Origin: VXNE01 sp963665455
GTDB lineage: Bacteria > Pseudomonadota > Gammaproteobacteria > Pseudomonadales > Azotimanducaceae
Direction of reading: 5' to 3'
Length of the DNA: 64,000 nucleotides
Assembly: GCA_963665455.1 (NCBI GenBank)
Contig: OY762279.1
Coordinates: forward strand, 4,526,001 to 4,590,000
Both the position numbers and the translations under genes were made by a program. Below the pieces are notes generated by a model. It made no database searches and was not told where the DNA came from. It saw only the letters and a list, made by a program, of their open reading frames with translations. This document shows, piece after piece, positions 63,815 to 64,000 of the stretch. Position 1 is the stretch's first letter; each line of letters starts with the position of its first letter.

Positions 63815-63907
63815 ATGAGACAACCAGTGATCGATACGCTGCAAATGGCCGAAGCGCTGCAGCGCGCGGGGATGGAGCGCGAGCAGGCCAACGGCGTCAA
63901 TCAGTGA
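63815..63907 (+). CDS. 30-residue peptide resembling a truncated DUF1640 protein
   Basis: ATG 63815 opens a 30-codon frame with VIDTLQMAEALQRAGMEREQANGV. This matches the start of DUF1640 coiled-coil proteins (pattern FDTLK...L.AAGF...QA), which usually run to 100-200 residues. The stop cuts it short and overlaps the GTG of the next gene. It is either a relic or a leader peptide. Confidence 0.4.
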   Translation: MRQPVIDTLQMAEALQRAGMEREQANGVNQ

Positions 63908-64000
63908 AGGGCGTATTCTGCGAGCGCCTCGGCACACCCGACGATCTCGTCGTGCGCGACGTTGCGGATCCCCCACCGCCGGGCCCCGGCGAGGTCACCG
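63904..64000 (+). CDS. Quinone oxidoreductase-like protein, 5' end only
   Basis: GTG 63904 opens 32 codons to the right edge, beginning KGVFCERLGTPDDLVVRDV and ending in PGPGEVT. This is the N-terminal strand pair and the PGPGEV turn of zinc-type alcohol dehydrogenase/quinone oxidoreductases (MDR family). The start overlaps the preceding stop. The rest lies outside the window. Confidence 0.7.
   Translation, partial: MKGVFCERLGTPDDLVVRDVADPPPPGPGEVT

Overview
The window is GC-rich, densely packed bacterial chromosome. LolC/LolE as separate subunits, ComEC, TusA, a cbb3 oxidase and a SUF operon point to a proteobacterium, most likely a gammaproteobacterium. The species cannot be named from the sequence. 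Shorter patches (about 2.9-5.8, 15.1-17.5, 39.6-40.2, 47.0-49.4 and 60.2-62.0 kb) look less GC-rich or accessory in content. They carry nucleases, methyltransferases, toxin-antitoxin pieces and a transposase remnant.

Layout. 0-10 kb: comEC (cut by the left edge) and a DUF2062 gene, then an accessory patch (a three-gene TM/PLD-like, membrane and GIY-YIG cassette plus an IS3 transposase fragment), then lolE-lolD-lolC and apbE on the minus strand. 10-15 kb: enoyl-CoA hydratase, luciferase-like oxidoreductase, a split membrane/spermidine-synthase-like pair, gamma-glutamyltransferase. 15-17.5 kb: a compact type II restriction-modification system (m5C methyltransferase, convergent PD-(D/E)XK nuclease, controller protein and its paired operator). 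17.7-20.9 kb: msrB, alaA-type aminotransferase, lhgO-type dehydrogenase, tusA.

21.0-35.1 kb: a long co-directional cluster that I cannot match to a described system. It encodes a periplasmic TPR/TonB-C-like protein, lipoproteins (one with a Pro-Ser repeat stalk), two membrane-anchored periplasmic proteins with TPR or PEGA/SUMF1 domains, a small secreted protein, a MotA/TolQ/ExbB-type channel subunit, an actin/Hsp70-like protein, two single-TM proteins with coiled coil and von Willebrand A domain, and two more lipoproteins. Each vWA protein has an aspartate at the start of its only TM helix, as MotB, ExbD and ZorB do. My inference is an ion-driven envelope motor with vWA heads. It is followed by a Yip1-like gene and ccoNOQP (35.1-38.9 kb).

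38.9-54.1 kb: a methyltransferase, an orphan RHH antitoxin, then aromatic catabolism. pobA is interrupted by one amber codon in an otherwise full-length frame. After it come an MBL-fold alkylsulfatase-like gene, a solute:sodium symporter pair, and the protocatechuate 4,5-cleavage genes ligB/ligA, ligI, ligJ, ligU, ligK and ligC. These are split by a segment with vapC, an enoyl-CoA hydratase and an amino-methyltransferase. Together pobA and lig would take 4-hydroxybenzoate through protocatechuate to pyruvate and oxaloacetate.

54.1-60.1 kb: sufBCDS, an A-type carrier, sufT and sufE, with a perfect -10 box placed so that sufB mRNA may be leaderless. 60.2-62.0 kb: an AAA ATPase/DUF4276 pair that resembles ATPase-plus-Toprim defence modules. 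62.1-64.0 kb: a fused glycosyltransferase/DUF2064 gene, tRNA-Arg(CCT), a 30-residue DUF1640-like relic and the start of a quinone oxidoreductase gene.
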